DNA of 64,000 bases from JAVBLD01 sp031553705 (GTDB lineage Bacteria > Bacteroidota > Bacteroidia > Bacteroidales > Marinifilaceae): contig JAVBLD010000022.1 of the NCBI GenBank assembly GCA_031553705.1, positions 54,038-118,037 of the forward strand. Direction: 5' to 3'. A program made the translations under genes and the position numbers. Below the pieces are notes generated by a model, which was not told where the DNA came from, made no database searches, and saw nothing but the letters and a program-made list of their open reading frames with translations. The stretch's first letter is position 1; each line of letters opens with the position of its first letter. Shown here piece after piece: positions 10,378 to 20,316 of the stretch.

Positions 10378-10528
10378 AACATTCTTATTTTAGATTTTAG
10401 GCTTTCATTTTCAAGCCAAATTACCGGATTCTCCCGGGAACAAACCGGATCGGACTTGCCAGAACTCCGCTGCTGACGGCAAAACCGGATAAAAGTCGTA
10501 TATGGCGCCTTATTTGAAATAAATTACT

Positions 10529-10536
10529 TACTTTTG
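10529..10536 (+). promoter_or_regulatory. Candidate -7 promoter element for the retropepsin-like gene
   Basis: TACTTTTG fits TAnnTTTG and is 26 bp upstream of the ATG at 10563, divergent from the mutAB promoter. Confidence 0.45.
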
Positions 10537-10562
10537 CAAAGTATATAATAATCATAACTGTT

Positions 10563-11078
10563 ATGAGGTTTAGAAAGAAAAATAAAAAGGCGTGTCATTT
10601 CGAACCGTATTCCAGAACAACATATACAAATCACCGCACGGTCAATATTCCGGTCGAGGTCATCAGACTTGAAGACCGTAGCTTTCACATGATCGTGAGC
10701 GCCACAATCAACGGCATTACGGGCGATCTTATTATCGATACCGGCGCCTCGGTCACTGTGATTGACAAACGCCTTTTCTCCCAGACAGAAGAAACCGAAG
10801 AGCAGGACGGTACATCCGACATGCAATCGGGCAGCGTCACCGGACAAATCAGTGATGTGAAGATCGTAAAAATCAAACATTTCAAGATCGGAGGGATGCG
10901 AGTGAAAGGACTTCCCGTAGCCTCCATCAACCTGGATTATGTCAATGACATTTATGACAAACAACTAAACCGCAGTATCATCGGTCTGCTGGGGTGTGAT
11001 TTTTGTGTAAAATACAACGTCTTGATTGACTACCAGAACAACCTTTTGATTTGCCGCAACCGGCAACATTCGGATTAA
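10563..11078 (+). CDS. Retropepsin-like aspartic protease family protein
   Basis: 171 residues. The core motif is LIIDTGASVTVID with the catalytic-type D59-T60-G61 triplet, followed by a second hydrophobic glycine region (SIIGLLGCDF) near 145, which matches the single-domain retropepsin fold that works as a homodimer. There is no signal peptide and the N-terminus is strongly basic (RFRKKNKK), so it is probably cytoplasmic or membrane-associated. Substrate and role are unknown. It is a single gene between mutA (divergent) and secDF, with its own promoter. Confidence 0.7.
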   Translation: MRFRKKNKKACHFEPYSRTTYTNHRTVNIPVEVIRLEDRSFHMIVSATINGITGDLIIDTGASVTVIDKRLFSQTEETEEQDGTSDMQSGSVTGQISDVKIVKIKHFKIGGMRVKGLPVASINLDYVNDIYDKQLNRSIIGLLGCDFCVKYNVLIDYQNNLLICRNRQHSD

Positions 11079-11136
11079 CATACGATCATTTTTTCAAATT
11101 CTATTAGTTCTCCGCACATTTTTTGAAAAAATATTA

Positions 11137-11144
11137 TACTTTTG
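11137..11144 (+). promoter_or_regulatory. Candidate -7 promoter element of secDF
   Basis: TACTTTTG fits TAnnTTTG, 56 bp upstream of the secDF start. A TTTG at 11122 is too close to serve as a standard -33 box. Confidence 0.45.
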
Positions 11145-11200
11145 CACACTAAATCTGAAAGATAAAATCATTAATGAATTAATTATAAATAATCGGACAA

Positions 11201-14173
11201 ATGCAGAACAAAGGAGCGATTACACTACTCACAATAGCTTTGACGTTAGTGAGTACTTATCAGTTGATGTTTACCTATAAAACGACACGGGTAGAAAAGG
11301 CTGCGCAGGTATATGCACAGGGAGACCCGGACAGGGAAAAGGCATACCTGGATTCTATCGCCAACAAGGAAATATATAACTTCCTCGGTATCGCCAAATT
11401 CACCTATCGGGAATGTAAGGAATTGGAGCTGAACTTGGGACTTGACCTGAGAGGCGGCATGTACGTAACTATGGAAGTGGATGTCATGGATGTAGTAAAG
11501 AGCCTTGCCAATCAAAGCGAAGACCCGGCTTTCAATCAAGCTCTGGCCGAAGCAGCAAGGATGCGTACTACCAGTCCGAAAGATTTTGTCACACTTTTCG
11601 GAGAGGCATTTGAAAGAATCGCTCCGGGAGCCCAGCTGGCATCTCCGAATATTTTCGGAACCGTTGAGTTGAAAGAGAAAATCAAGCTCGGAGCCACAAA
11701 TAAAGAAGTGCTTAATGTGATCAGGACGGAAGCTAACGGAGCTATCGACAACACATTCAATATTCTTCGTACCCGTATCGACCGGTTTGGAGTGACACAG
11801 CCAAACATCCGGAAAGCAGACATTTCCGGTAGGATTATCATTGAGCTTCCGGGTATCAAAGATGCACAACGGGTTAGAAAACTATTACAGGGAACGGCAG
11901 CGCTCGAATTCTATGAAACATACGACAACCCTGCATTTTTCCAGTATTTGTCACATGCAAACGAAAAAATAAAAGAGATCAATAGAGCTACCGAAGCGTT
12001 AAAGGCAGATGGAGATTCAACCTCTGTGACAACAATGCCCGTAGCAAATGCCATCGATACCACATCCAACAGTCTGATCAGCGGTATCGCCTCTAAAGAC
12101 TCTTTGAACAACCTTGCAAATGAAAAGCTATTTAAAGCAGAAAATCCTCTTTTCGTATTGCTTTCTCCGAACGTGGAACAAAATGGAGCCCCAAGAAACG
12201 GTTCTATCATCGGTTATGCCCGTTTAAAAGATACCTCGGCAATTAATGCCATGCTAGCATTGCCGCAGGTTAAAGCGCTGTTCCCGAGAAATGCCCGTCT
12301 TTTGTGGGAAATGAAAGCAAATAATGAAATGGTCGCATTACATGCCATTAAAACAAACTCCAAAGGTAAAGCTCCGCTTGACGGAGGAGCTGTCGAAGAC
12401 GCGAGGAAATCGTTCGACGAGCGCAGCGGAATGCCGGTAGTATCGATGAATATGAATGGTGAAGGAGCTAAGATATGGGCCAGGTTGACCAAAGAAAATA
12501 TCAATCACTGTATTGCGATCGTACTGGATGGCTATGTGTGCTCTTCCCCGAATGTAAACGACGAAATTAAAGGAGGTAGCTCGCAGATTTCGGGTAACTT
12601 CACTATAAAAGAGGCAGAAGACCTTGCAAACATTCTGAAATCGGGTAAATTGCCGGCGCCGGCACGCATCATTGCAGACGAAATCGTAGGACCTTCATTG
12701 GGTATCGAAGCGATCCAGTCCGGTATGTGGTCGTTTATTATTGCCTTTATACTGGTATTAGGCTACATGTTATTCTTCTATAGTAAAGGTGCAGGTATGG
12801 CCGCCGACATCGCTTTGTTTGCGAACCTGTTCTTTATGTTCGGTGTATTCGCTTCGATCGGTGCCGTACTGACGCTTCCAGGTATCGCCGGTATGGTATT
12901 GACGATGGGTATGTCCGTCGACGCGAACGTGTTGATATACGAACGAGTCCAGGAAGAGATCCGAGTCGGGAAAGGCATGAAACTTGCCGTAAAAGAGGGA
13001 TATAAACAAGCCTACTCTGCAATTATAGACAGTAATATTACCACCTTATTGACCGGTTTTATCCTCTATTACTTTGGAGAAGGCCCGATCAAAGGCTTTG
13101 CAACAACATTGATTATCGGTATTTTCACCTCTCTGTTCTGTGCAATCTTTATCAGTAGATTGGTCATCGACAGACCGTTGAACAAGAGCGAAAAAGTAAC
13201 CTTTACCACCCGTTTTACCGAAAACTGGTTAAGAGATGTCAGATTCCCGTTCTTAAAGAAACGTTCGTTCGGATATATTTTCTCCGGTCTCGTGACGCTT
13301 ATTTGTATTATTTCTCTGTTCACTAAAGGACTTGACAGAGGGATCGACTTTATGGGAGGTAGAACCTATACGGTAGCTTTCGACCACCCGGTATTGGTTG
13401 AAGATATTGCAAAAAGCCTTGAAGAGGTATTCGGAAGTACCCCCGAAGTAAAAACGTTCGGAACGGATAATCAAGTGAGAATTGCCACCAAATATAAAAT
13501 CAACGAAGACGGATTAGAGGTGGATAACGAAGCGGAGACAAAACTCTACGAAGGATTGAAGAAGTTCTTACCGGACGGAACCTCCAAAGAGACATTCCTC
13601 GAAGTGAACAGAAAGATGTCACAGAAAGTAGGACCTGCCGTGGCTGAAGATGTAACACGGGGGGCAATATGGTCTGTTATACTTGCGCTATTGGTGATCT
13701 TTATATACATCGTAGTGCGTTTCACCAAATGGCAATATGGTACCGGTGCGATAATCGGCCTTGCTCACAATGCCATTGTTGTGCTTGGGGCATTCTCCCT
13801 GTTCTCGGGGATCTTGCCGTTCTCGCTTGAGGTCGACCAGGCATTTATTGCAGCCGTCCTGACGGTGATTGGTTACTCGATTAACGACACGGTGGTAGTA
13901 TTCGACCGTATCCGCGAATATTTCCAGCTATATCCTAAACGGGACAGCTTTGATGTTGTGAACGACGCGTTGAATTCGACCCTGCGCCGTACATTCAGTA
14001 CCGCATTCTCAACGATAGTGGTATTACTATCAATTCTTATCTTCGGCGGTACCTCCATTAAAGGATTCGTATTTGCACTGTTGATTGGTATTGTTGTAGG
14101 TACTTACTCCTCATTGTTTGTTGCCACTCCGATCTCTTACGATCTGTTGAAAAAATTCGATAAAAAGAAATAG
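11201..14173 (+). CDS. secDF: Fused protein translocase subunit SecDF
   Basis: 990 residues containing both SecD and SecF, a fusion common in Bacteroidota. It drives proton-motive-force-dependent late steps of Sec export. The SecD half has the signature LDLRGG (D82-G86), a large periplasmic P1 domain (about 90-500) and six membrane segments near 510-670. The SecF half begins near 685, with GIDFMGG (D716) and a second set of six membrane helices ending near 985. The start follows a good promoter and a strong terminator closes the transcript. It is monocistronic. Confidence 0.96.
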   Translation: MQNKGAITLLTIALTLVSTYQLMFTYKTTRVEKAAQVYAQGDPDREKAYLDSIANKEIYNFLGIAKFTYRECKELELNLGLDLRGGMYVTMEVDVMDVVKSLANQSEDPAFNQALAEAARMRTTSPKDFVTLFGEAFERIAPGAQLASPNIFGTVELKEKIKLGATNKEVLNVIRTEANGAIDNTFNILRTRIDRFGVTQPNIRKADISGRIIIELPGIKDAQRVRKLLQGTAALEFYETYDNPAFFQYLSHANEKIKEINRATEALKADGDSTSVTTMPVANAIDTTSNSLISGIASKDSLNNLANEKLFKAENPLFVLLSPNVEQNGAPRNGSIIGYARLKDTSAINAMLALPQVKALFPRNARLLWEMKANNEMVALHAIKTNSKGKAPLDGGAVEDARKSFDERSGMPVVSMNMNGEGAKIWARLTKENINHCIAIVLDGYVCSSPNVNDEIKGGSSQISGNFTIKEAEDLANILKSGKLPAPARIIADEIVGPSLGIEAIQSGMWSFIIAFILVLGYMLFFYSKGAGMAADIALFANLFFMFGVFASIGAVLTLPGIAGMVLTMGMSVDANVLIYERVQEEIRVGKGMKLAVKEGYKQAYSAIIDSNITTLLTGFILYYFGEGPIKGFATTLIIGIFTSLFCAIFISRLVIDRPLNKSEKVTFTTRFTENWLRDVRFPFLKKRSFGYIFSGLVTLICIISLFTKGLDRGIDFMGGRTYTVAFDHPVLVEDIAKSLEEVFGSTPEVKTFGTDNQVRIATKYKINEDGLEVDNEAETKLYEGLKKFLPDGTSKETFLEVNRKMSQKVGPAVAEDVTRGAIWSVILALLVIFIYIVVRFTKWQYGTGAIIGLAHNAIVVLGAFSLFSGILPFSLEVDQAFIAAVLTVIGYSINDTVVVFDRIREYFQLYPKRDSFDVVNDALNSTLRRTFSTAFSTIVVLLSILIFGGTSIKGFVFALLIGIVVGTYSSLFVATPISYDLLKKFDKKK

Positions 14174-14196
14174 ATTATTATCTATACAAAGCAAAG

Positions 14197-14220
14197 ACCG
14201 CCCCCAGAGGCGGTTTTTGT
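14197..14220 (+). terminator. Rho-independent terminator of secDF
   Basis: Stem ACCGCC/GGCGGT (14197-14202 and 14209-14214) with a 6-nt loop, followed by TTTTG, 24 bp after the secDF stop. Confidence 0.85.
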
Positions 14221-14254
14221 TTATAAAATACTTCCATATTAATCATTTAATTCT

Positions 14255-14262
14255 TACATTTG
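14255..14262 (+). promoter_or_regulatory. Candidate distal promoter of the hydrogenase-like sensor gene
   Basis: TACATTTG fits TAnnTTTG. If used, it gives a 5' leader of about 235 nt before the start at 14503. Confidence 0.4.
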
Positions 14263-14502
14263 CAAAAACAGATATGGATATGATCTGATATGTAACAATT
14301 TCGGGAATTTGTGCTGCTCCGGGATTGAAAGCGTGGGTGCGGATATCATCAAAATATATTGCCGGATACATTTGCTAAATAAATTACTTAGTAAGTATCT
14401 GTAGGTTTTAATATATACTAGAATCGGTGCAGAAAGCCGATCAAAAGTATCTACGGAAGTAGATGAGAATCCGTCTTATAAAATATTACAAAAAGAACGA
14501 TC
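14263..14502 (+). other. Long, possibly structured 5' leader of the hydrogenase-like sensor gene
   Basis: 240 bp without a convincing ORF. Near the 3' end are two consecutive hairpins: ATCGG/CCGAT (14423-14427 and 14437-14441), and ATCTAC/GTAGAT with a GGAA loop (14449-14454 and 14459-14464), 38 nt before the ATG. I could not match it to a riboswitch class I know. Confidence 0.35.
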
Positions 14503-16068
14503 ATGCAATTGAAGCCGATATATACCGAATCGGAGAACTGTCAGGATTGTTATAAATGTGTCCGGAACTGTCCGGTGAAGGCAATCTGTGTTGAGAATAA
14601 TAAAGCGAATATTATTCCGGAGCGGTGTATCTATTGTGGAAAGTGTACGCAAGTATGCCCGACCGGAGCAAAAAAGATCAGGGACGGGGTAAACCATTCC
14701 AAAATAATATTGCGTAATTATTCCCGGGTTATTCTATCGCTCGCTCCTTCATATGTCAGCGAATTTGAGAATATCCCGGAAGCCAAATTAATCAGCGCCA
14801 TCAAACGTCTAGGATTTTCCGACGTTTCGGAAACGGCACTCGGAGCAGAACTCGTATCGGGAAAACTGAACCGTTTCCTGACCGATGCACAACCGGGGGT
14901 TTATATATCTTCCATCTGTCCTGTTGTCATCGAATATATTCAAAAATACTCAAAAGAACATATACCCAGCATCACCCCCTTTGTCTCTCCGATGATAGCG
15001 CACGCCAAAATGCTGAAAGAACTGTATGGTGAAGGTACCATGGTTGTCTTCGCAGGTCCCTGTATCTGTAAGAAGCTGGAAGCGGATCACTTTAACGAAC
15101 TGATCGAAGCGGTTATCACATTCAAGGACCTAAGACTATGGCTGGATAAGGAAGGTATTGATATAAATAAACAACCGATAGACAAAGGGGCTACATTCGT
15201 TCCATACAGATCGGATTTTGGTTCCCTGTACCCTATCGAAGGAGGTATGTTGCCGGAATTAGTAAAAGACGAGAAGAAGATCACCAAAATGTCTTTTTCC
15301 GATCTGAACAACGTCAAAGATGTAATCAAGAACCTGAAAACGAAAAGAGAGCACGATTCGCTGTTTCTTGAACTGCTAGCCTGCCAGGGAGGATGCATCA
15401 ACGGTCCGGCTAAACTTAGCCAAACCTCATTGGCGATCAAAAGATATAATATTGCCAACAACTGGGAGTCTTCGAATAAACTAAAAACCGACTTCTCACA
15501 TTTGGATCTGGGTATGAACTTCCAAGCCTATCAAAATACCAAAACATACATTTATAAGGAAGAAGAGATCAGACAAGCATTGGAAGCGATCGGGAAATTT
15601 ACGGACGTTGACGAACTGAACTGTAGCGGATGCGGTTATGATACTTGCCGTGAATTTGCAAAAGCCATGCTGGAAGGACGTGCGGAAGAAAACATGTGTG
15701 TTTCCTATATGCGGAAAATAGCGCATGATAAAGCCACCACCTTATTGCATAAGATCCCGGCAGGCGTGCTGTTCGTCGATGCAAATCTGAACATTGTCGA
15801 CATGAACCGGAGTTGTGCCGATATGCTGGGGGAAGATATTCTAAAATCTTATGAAACCTCATCCGGATTAAACGGAATACCGGTTGGCAATATCTGTGAC
15901 TTCGAACACCTGCTCCGTAATGTATTGAAAACAGGAGAAGAGATTTCTGAGAAGCATATACGAAGCAACGGAAAGCTGTACCTACTCTCCGTTTACAACA
16001 TTCAACCGCACCATCTAGTGTTCGGGTTACTGCAAAACACCCGGGAATCCTATGCCCAGAAAGCATAG
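14503..16068 (+). CDS. Sensory [FeFe]-hydrogenase-like protein with 2x[4Fe-4S], H-cluster-like, Fe-S and PAS domains
   Basis: 521 residues. Two [4Fe-4S] ferredoxin motifs come first (C13/16/19/23 and C42/45/48/52). An iron-hydrogenase large-subunit-like domain follows (about 75-310). A four-cysteine Fe-S motif (C374, C377, C382, C399) precedes a C-terminal PAS domain (about 412-515). The three H-cluster loops are altered. Loop 1 is SSIC139P, with Ile138 where catalytic enzymes have the proton-transfer Cys. Loop 2 is GPC187IC189KK. Loop 3 is AC294QGGC298. Cluster-binding cysteines remain but catalysis is unlikely, so a redox or H2 sensor role related to HydS/HsfB-type proteins is inferred. No partner kinase, phosphatase or catalytic hydrogenase is adjacent. 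It converges on purA across a shared terminator. Confidence 0.75.
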   Translation: MQLKPIYTESENCQDCYKCVRNCPVKAICVENNKANIIPERCIYCGKCTQVCPTGAKKIRDGVNHSKIILRNYSRVILSLAPSYVSEFENIPEAKLISAIKRLGFSDVSETALGAELVSGKLNRFLTDAQPGVYISSICPVVIEYIQKYSKEHIPSITPFVSPMIAHAKMLKELYGEGTMVVFAGPCICKKLEADHFNELIEAVITFKDLRLWLDKEGIDINKQPIDKGATFVPYRSDFGSLYPIEGGMLPELVKDEKKITKMSFSDLNNVKDVIKNLKTKREHDSLFLELLACQGGCINGPAKLSQTSLAIKRYNIANNWESSNKLKTDFSHLDLGMNFQAYQNTKTYIYKEEEIRQALEAIGKFTDVDELNCSGCGYDTCREFAKAMLEGRAEENMCVSYMRKIAHDKATTLLHKIPAGVLFVDANLNIVDMNRSCADMLGEDILKSYETSSGLNGIPVGNICDFEHLLRNVLKTGEEISEKHIRSNGKLYLLSVYNIQPHHLVFGLLQNTRESYAQKA

Positions 16069-16110
16069 AAAGTTCAAAGATACATCACAAAAGGATACAT
16101 TATTAATAAT

Positions 16111-16130
16111 AAAGAGCCAAAAGGCTCTTT
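16111..16130. terminator. Bidirectional intrinsic terminator between convergent genes
   Basis: Perfect 8-bp stem AAAGAGCC/GGCTCTTT with an AAAA loop and A/T-rich flanks, placed between the sensor gene (ends 16068) and purA (ends 16194, minus). Confidence 0.8.
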
Positions 16131-16193
16131 ATTTCAATTTGTCCGGCAGAAATACAGTATAAATATTCTACCCAATAATGCTCAATTCCTATT

Positions 16194-17453
16194 TTACAAT
16201 TCAATGGTCTGCTCCCGGTCCGGTCCTACCGAAACGATTTTTATCGGTACGCCTATCTCTTTCTCCAAAAAGCGGAGATATGCATTAAATTCTTTCGGAA
16301 ATTCATTTTGGGACACCATTTTTGTCATATTGGTTTTCCACCCGGGAAGTTCAACATAAACAGGATCGATTTTAGCATTTACATCGTATGGAAGCTGAGA
16401 CTCCTCAATTCCGTCAACTTTATATGCCACACATGCTTTTATCGTATCAAAGCCGTCCAATACATCACTCTTCATCATAATCAGGCGAGTTACGCCGTTT
16501 ATCATCACCGCGTATTTCAGCGCCACCAGGTCTATCCAGCCGCAACGCCGCCGCCGACCGGTCACAGAACCGAACTCGCGTCCCAATTCACACATCCGGT
16601 CACCGATCCCATCAAACAGTTCAGTAGGGAACGGGCCGCTTCCCACACGTGTACAGTAGGCTTTGAAAATACCATATACTTCTCCTATCCTGTGCGGCGC
16701 CACCCCGAGACCAGTACAGGCGCCGGCGCAAATTGTGGAAGAGGAGGTAACAAACGGATAGGAACCAAAATCCACATCCAACATCGTACCTTGAGCACCC
16801 TCTGCAAGAAGCGCCTTTCCTTCCTTTAAAGAACGGTCGATCAGATACTCACTGTCGATCAGCTTAAATCGTTTCAGGTATTCCACTGCCTCAAACCATT
16901 CGGTCTCCAGCGCAGCAATATCACATTCATACCGGAAAGAACGCAGGATAGCTTCATGTTTAGCTTTTGCAACAGCATATTTTCCGGGAAAGTCATGTAA
17001 AATATCACCCACCCGTAAACCGTTGCGGCCTATTTTATCTTCATAGGCCGGTCCTATTCCCTTCCCGGTGGTACCGATCTTTGCATCTCCCTTAGCCGCC
17101 TCGTAAGCACCATCCAGTATCCGGTGGGTAGGCATAATCAAATGCGCTTTTTTGGATATATACAGCCGCTGCATCAAATCATGCCCACTGGCTGCCAAAC
17201 TTTCCGCTTCCTGTTTAAATAACAATGGATCCAATACAACCCCGTTACCTATGATATTAAGCTTTCCACCCTGAAATATACCGGATGGGATAGAGCGTAA
17301 AACATATTTTTTCCCGCCGAACTCCAACGTATGGCCGGCATTCGGCCCTCCCTGAAAACGTGCAATCAAATCATATTTTGGAGTCAAAACATCAACAATC
17401 TTACCTTTCCCTTCATCTCCCCATTGTAATCCAAGCAATACATCTACTTTCAT
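16194..17453 (-). CDS. purA: Adenylosuccinate synthetase
   Basis: 419 residues, typical length. It catalyses GTP-dependent condensation of IMP and aspartate to adenylosuccinate, the first committed step to AMP, in the cytoplasm. The N-terminal GLQWGDEGKGK phosphate-binding loop is intact, as are GGPNAGHT, GTTGKGIGPAYEDK and the GRRRRCGW segment. It is third in the minus-strand run relA/spoT, fur, purA, 29 bp after the fur stop; this order is conserved in Bacteroidales. Confidence 0.97.
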   Translation of the reverse strand: MKVDVLLGLQWGDEGKGKIVDVLTPKYDLIARFQGGPNAGHTLEFGGKKYVLRSIPSGIFQGGKLNIIGNGVVLDPLLFKQEAESLAASGHDLMQRLYISKKAHLIMPTHRILDGAYEAAKGDAKIGTTGKGIGPAYEDKIGRNGLRVGDILHDFPGKYAVAKAKHEAILRSFRYECDIAALETEWFEAVEYLKRFKLIDSEYLIDRSLKEGKALLAEGAQGTMLDVDFGSYPFVTSSSTICAGACTGLGVAPHRIGEVYGIFKAYCTRVGSGPFPTELFDGIGDRMCELGREFGSVTGRRRRCGWIDLVALKYAVMINGVTRLIMMKSDVLDGFDTIKACVAYKVDGIEESQLPYDVNAKIDPVYVELPGWKTNMTKMVSQNEFPKEFNAYLRFLEKEIGVPIKIVSVGPDREQTIEL

Positions 17454-17482
17454 ATAGCATATTTTATATTAGGCTCTTGTGT

Positions 17483-17959
17483 TTACCTTTTATTTTCAAA
17501 TTCTGTTCCCTTTTCCGTTTTCGACATACAAGTTTTACACAGACCATAAACATAAAGCTGATGGTAGTGTGTCGTAAATTTACATTTATCTTCCAACTGT
17601 TCAATAATTTGGTCAATCCGGGCATCCACAAACTCATCCACCCTGCCACATCCCTGGCATATCAGGTGCTCATGCCGGACATTGTTATAAGCCCGTTCGA
17701 AATGCGCAATATTGCTGTTAAACTGGTGTTTTACAACCAACTTACAATCCAACAGCAATTCTATTGTATTATACAGTGTTGCCCTGCTCACCCGGTAATT
17801 TTTGTTTTTCATAAAAACATAGAGTGATTCTATATCAAAATGCCCCGAATGGGAATAGATCTCATCCAGTATTGCATAGCGTTCGGGAGTTTTCCGATGG
17901 CCCTTTTGTTGCAGATAATCTGTAAAAATCTCTTTTACCGTACTTTTTATCTTCTCCAT
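17483..17959 (-). CDS. Fur-family transcriptional repressor
   Basis: 158 residues: an N-terminal winged helix (about 1-85, with [15 protein letters not shown] as the recognition region) and a C-terminal metal-binding dimerisation domain. A structural zinc site of four cysteines is visible (C101, C104, C141, C144), along with the HEHLIC metal-site motif. Whether it senses iron (Fur), peroxide (PerR) or zinc (Zur) cannot be decided from sequence. It sits between relA/spoT and purA on the same strand, with a 54-bp gap upstream and 29 bp downstream. Confidence 0.88.
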   Translation of the reverse strand: MEKIKSTVKEIFTDYLQQKGHRKTPERYAILDEIYSHSGHFDIESLYVFMKNKNYRVSRATLYNTIELLLDCKLVVKHQFNSNIAHFERAYNNVRHEHLICQGCGRVDEFVDARIDQIIEQLEDKCKFTTHYHQLYVYGLCKTCMSKTEKGTEFENKR

Positions 17960-18013
17960 CTATCTAAAATATTAAACCACTTCGCAGTTATCATTCTGAT
18001 TTCTAGCTTCTGG

Positions 18014-20182
18014 TTACCCCTCTTTATTTTCCACCCTGACTACATTTTCCACCCCTTTCAGGGACGAGATTTTAAGCAATAAATTATTCAAATCATTTGT
18101 ATTATGGACGTAAAGATGAAGAAACCCTTCAAAAATTCCGTCTTTCGTATCAAAGTGAATCATACGCATACTCACCTGATTCTCCTTAGCTATCACCGTC
18201 GTGATCTCGTTTACAATCCCGTGGACATCTATCCCTGTCAGTTTAACCACTGCAAGAAATGACATCAATTTATGGCTAACCCACTTTACCGGAACAATTT
18301 TGTTCCCGAAACTGGCCATCAACCGGATTGCCTCCGGACACGAACGCTTGTGGACGATCAGGTTGGTATCGGTAATTTTCATCCCGACCACATCATCTCC
18401 CGGTATCGGATTGCAACAAGCGGCAATGGTAAAATCAGAATCGTCCGATTGTTCCGGTATGTTATTGGTACTCTTCTCTTTATCGCTCTTAAAAAATTGC
18501 AGTTTCCAGTACTTTACAAACTTATTCTGCACTTTTTTCTTTAACACTTTTTCTATATCTGCCGCAGTGATCGTATTTTTAGCAATCGCTGCATACAAGT
18601 CATCCTTGTTGACAATCTCAAATTCGCTTAATACTTTCTTCAATGGCTCGGAAGTTGGCGGCAACCCCAACTCTCTGACAACGTTTTCAAAGACCATGAT
18701 TCCGGCCCTGACCGCCTCTTTCCGGTGTTTCTTAAATGCCGCATTGATATGTGTGTTGGCCTTTGCCGTCACCACAAAATCGAGCCACTCCCTTTGAGGT
18801 TTTTGTTTATCACTGGTTAAGATCTCGACCTGATCGCCACTGGTAAGCTTATAGCTCATCGGCACCAGTTTATGGTTCACTTTCGCTCCGATACAGCTAT
18901 TTCCGATCTCAGTATGTATATCGTATGCAAAATCCAATACTGTCGCCCCTTTAGGTAAGGTCTTCATATATCCTTTAGGAGTAAATACCCGGATCTCTTT
19001 AGCGAACAGGTTCAATTTGAATTCATCAAGAAACTCCAATGCCGACCCGTCCGACTGATCCAGCATTTCTTTAAGTCCGGCCAGCCATTTATCCAACTCA
19101 GAACTTTCTCCCTCCCCTTTATATTTCCAATGGGCAGCCAATCCTCTCTCGGCAATATCATCCATACGCTCCGAACGGATCTGCACCTCAAACCACTGCC
19201 CCTCAGGTCCCATCACCGTCAAGTGTAATGCCTCATATCCGTTAGCTTTCGGCGTACTCAACCAGTCGCGTATACGCTCCGGTTTTGGGCTATACAGATC
19301 GGTAATCAAGGAGTAGATATTCCAACATTGCCATTTCTCCGGTTGTCCGGATTTCGGCTTGAAGACAACACGTACAGCCAACAAGTCATAGATCTCATCG
19401 ACCGAGACATTTTGCCGTTGCATTTTCATCCAAACCGAATAAACGCTTTTTGTTCGGGCAGCAATCGTATACTCATAACCATTCTCGTCCAGTTTTTTCC
19501 GGATCGGATCAATAAACTTCTCAAATAAATCGGAAAACTGCCTTTGATATGCTTCGATTTTTCTGGCAATCACCTTATATTCTTCCGGATGCTCATATTT
19601 CAGGCTCAGATCTTCCAATTCGGTTTTGATTGCATGCAATCCCATCCGGTGGGCTAACGGAGCAAAAATAAACAATGTTTCGCCGGCTATTTTCACCTGC
19701 TTATGCTCCGGCATATGCTCCAATGTCCGCATATTATGCAAGCGATCAGCGATCTTTATCAAAATTACCCGTACATCATCGGCCAATGTCAGGATCATTT
19801 TTCTGAAACTCTCCGCCTGTTCGCTGGTCTCAGTACCCATTACCCCGCTGATCTTCGTCAGTCCGTCTACAATGGAGGCCACTTTAGGGCCAAAAAGATT
19901 CGCAATATCCTCGACCGTATAATCGGTGTCCTCGACCACATCGTGCAACAACGCAGAGATCACCGACGTTGTTCCCAATCCGATCTCTTTGGTTGCAATT
20001 TTGGCCACTGCCAACGGATGTAAAATATAAGGAACCCCGGACCTCCGTTTTACCCCTTTATGCGCTTCATTGGCAAATTCGAAAGCTTCCTTTATCTTTT
20101 GCTTATTCTCCTTTGTAGTCTCTTTTCTCAAAGACTTCAGCAGATCTTCATAAGCTTCTTTTATCAGTTCCTGATCTGTCAT
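18014..20182 (-). CDS. Bifunctional (p)ppGpp synthetase/hydrolase, RelA/SpoT family
   Basis: 722 residues with the standard long-RSH layout. The HD hydrolase domain (about 25-185) has LLHDVVEDTDYT intact, so hydrolysis is expected. The synthetase domain is about 230-350 (RVVFKPKSG, NGYEALHL, EVQIRSERMD). A TGS domain lies near 400-460, then a helical and Cys-rich region (AACCNPIPGDDVVG), and a C-terminal ACT domain (about 645-720). It controls the stringent response. It is first gene of the relA/spoT-fur-purA run, with a candidate promoter at 20279. Confidence 0.94.
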   Translation of the reverse strand: MTDQELIKEAYEDLLKSLRKETTKENKQKIKEAFEFANEAHKGVKRRSGVPYILHPLAVAKIATKEIGLGTTSVISALLHDVVEDTDYTVEDIANLFGPKVASIVDGLTKISGVMGTETSEQAESFRKMILTLADDVRVILIKIADRLHNMRTLEHMPEHKQVKIAGETLFIFAPLAHRMGLHAIKTELEDLSLKYEHPEEYKVIARKIEAYQRQFSDLFEKFIDPIRKKLDENGYEYTIAARTKSVYSVWMKMQRQNVSVDEIYDLLAVRVVFKPKSGQPEKWQCWNIYSLITDLYSPKPERIRDWLSTPKANGYEALHLTVMGPEGQWFEVQIRSERMDDIAERGLAAHWKYKGEGESSELDKWLAGLKEMLDQSDGSALEFLDEFKLNLFAKEIRVFTPKGYMKTLPKGATVLDFAYDIHTEIGNSCIGAKVNHKLVPMSYKLTSGDQVEILTSDKQKPQREWLDFVVTAKANTHINAAFKKHRKEAVRAGIMVFENVVRELGLPPTSEPLKKVLSEFEIVNKDDLYAAIAKNTITAADIEKVLKKKVQNKFVKYWKLQFFKSDKEKSTNNIPEQSDDSDFTIAACCNPIPGDDVVGMKITDTNLIVHKRSCPEAIRLMASFGNKIVPVKWVSHKLMSFLAVVKLTGIDVHGIVNEITTVIAKENQVSMRMIHFDTKDGIFEGFLHLYVHNTNDLNNLLLKISSLKGVENVVRVENKEG

Positions 20183-20278
20183 ACTCTAACTACTCCACAA
20201 TTTAAAATCTTCATCTCCTGCGCCGAACAAACATTTTTACAGAATCCGACGATGCACACTTCTCTGTAATTTTCTTTT

Positions 20279-20286
20279 CAAAGGTA
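20279..20286 (-). promoter_or_regulatory. Candidate -7 promoter element of relA/spoT
   Basis: On the minus strand it reads TACCTTTG, about 97 bp upstream of the relA/spoT start. Confidence 0.4.
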
Positions 20287-20316
20287 TAAAAAACTTTTAT
20301 TTTTTATCTATATCCT

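Noticed and set aside
10257..10382. N-terminal extension of mutA
   Set aside because: The added residues are read through the promoter; the family begins at MAGNDRLF-like sequence.
14263..14502. Known riboswitch in the hydrogenase-like leader
   Set aside because: No cobalamin, TPP, SAM, molybdopterin or other core motif I could recognise; left as an unassigned structured leader.
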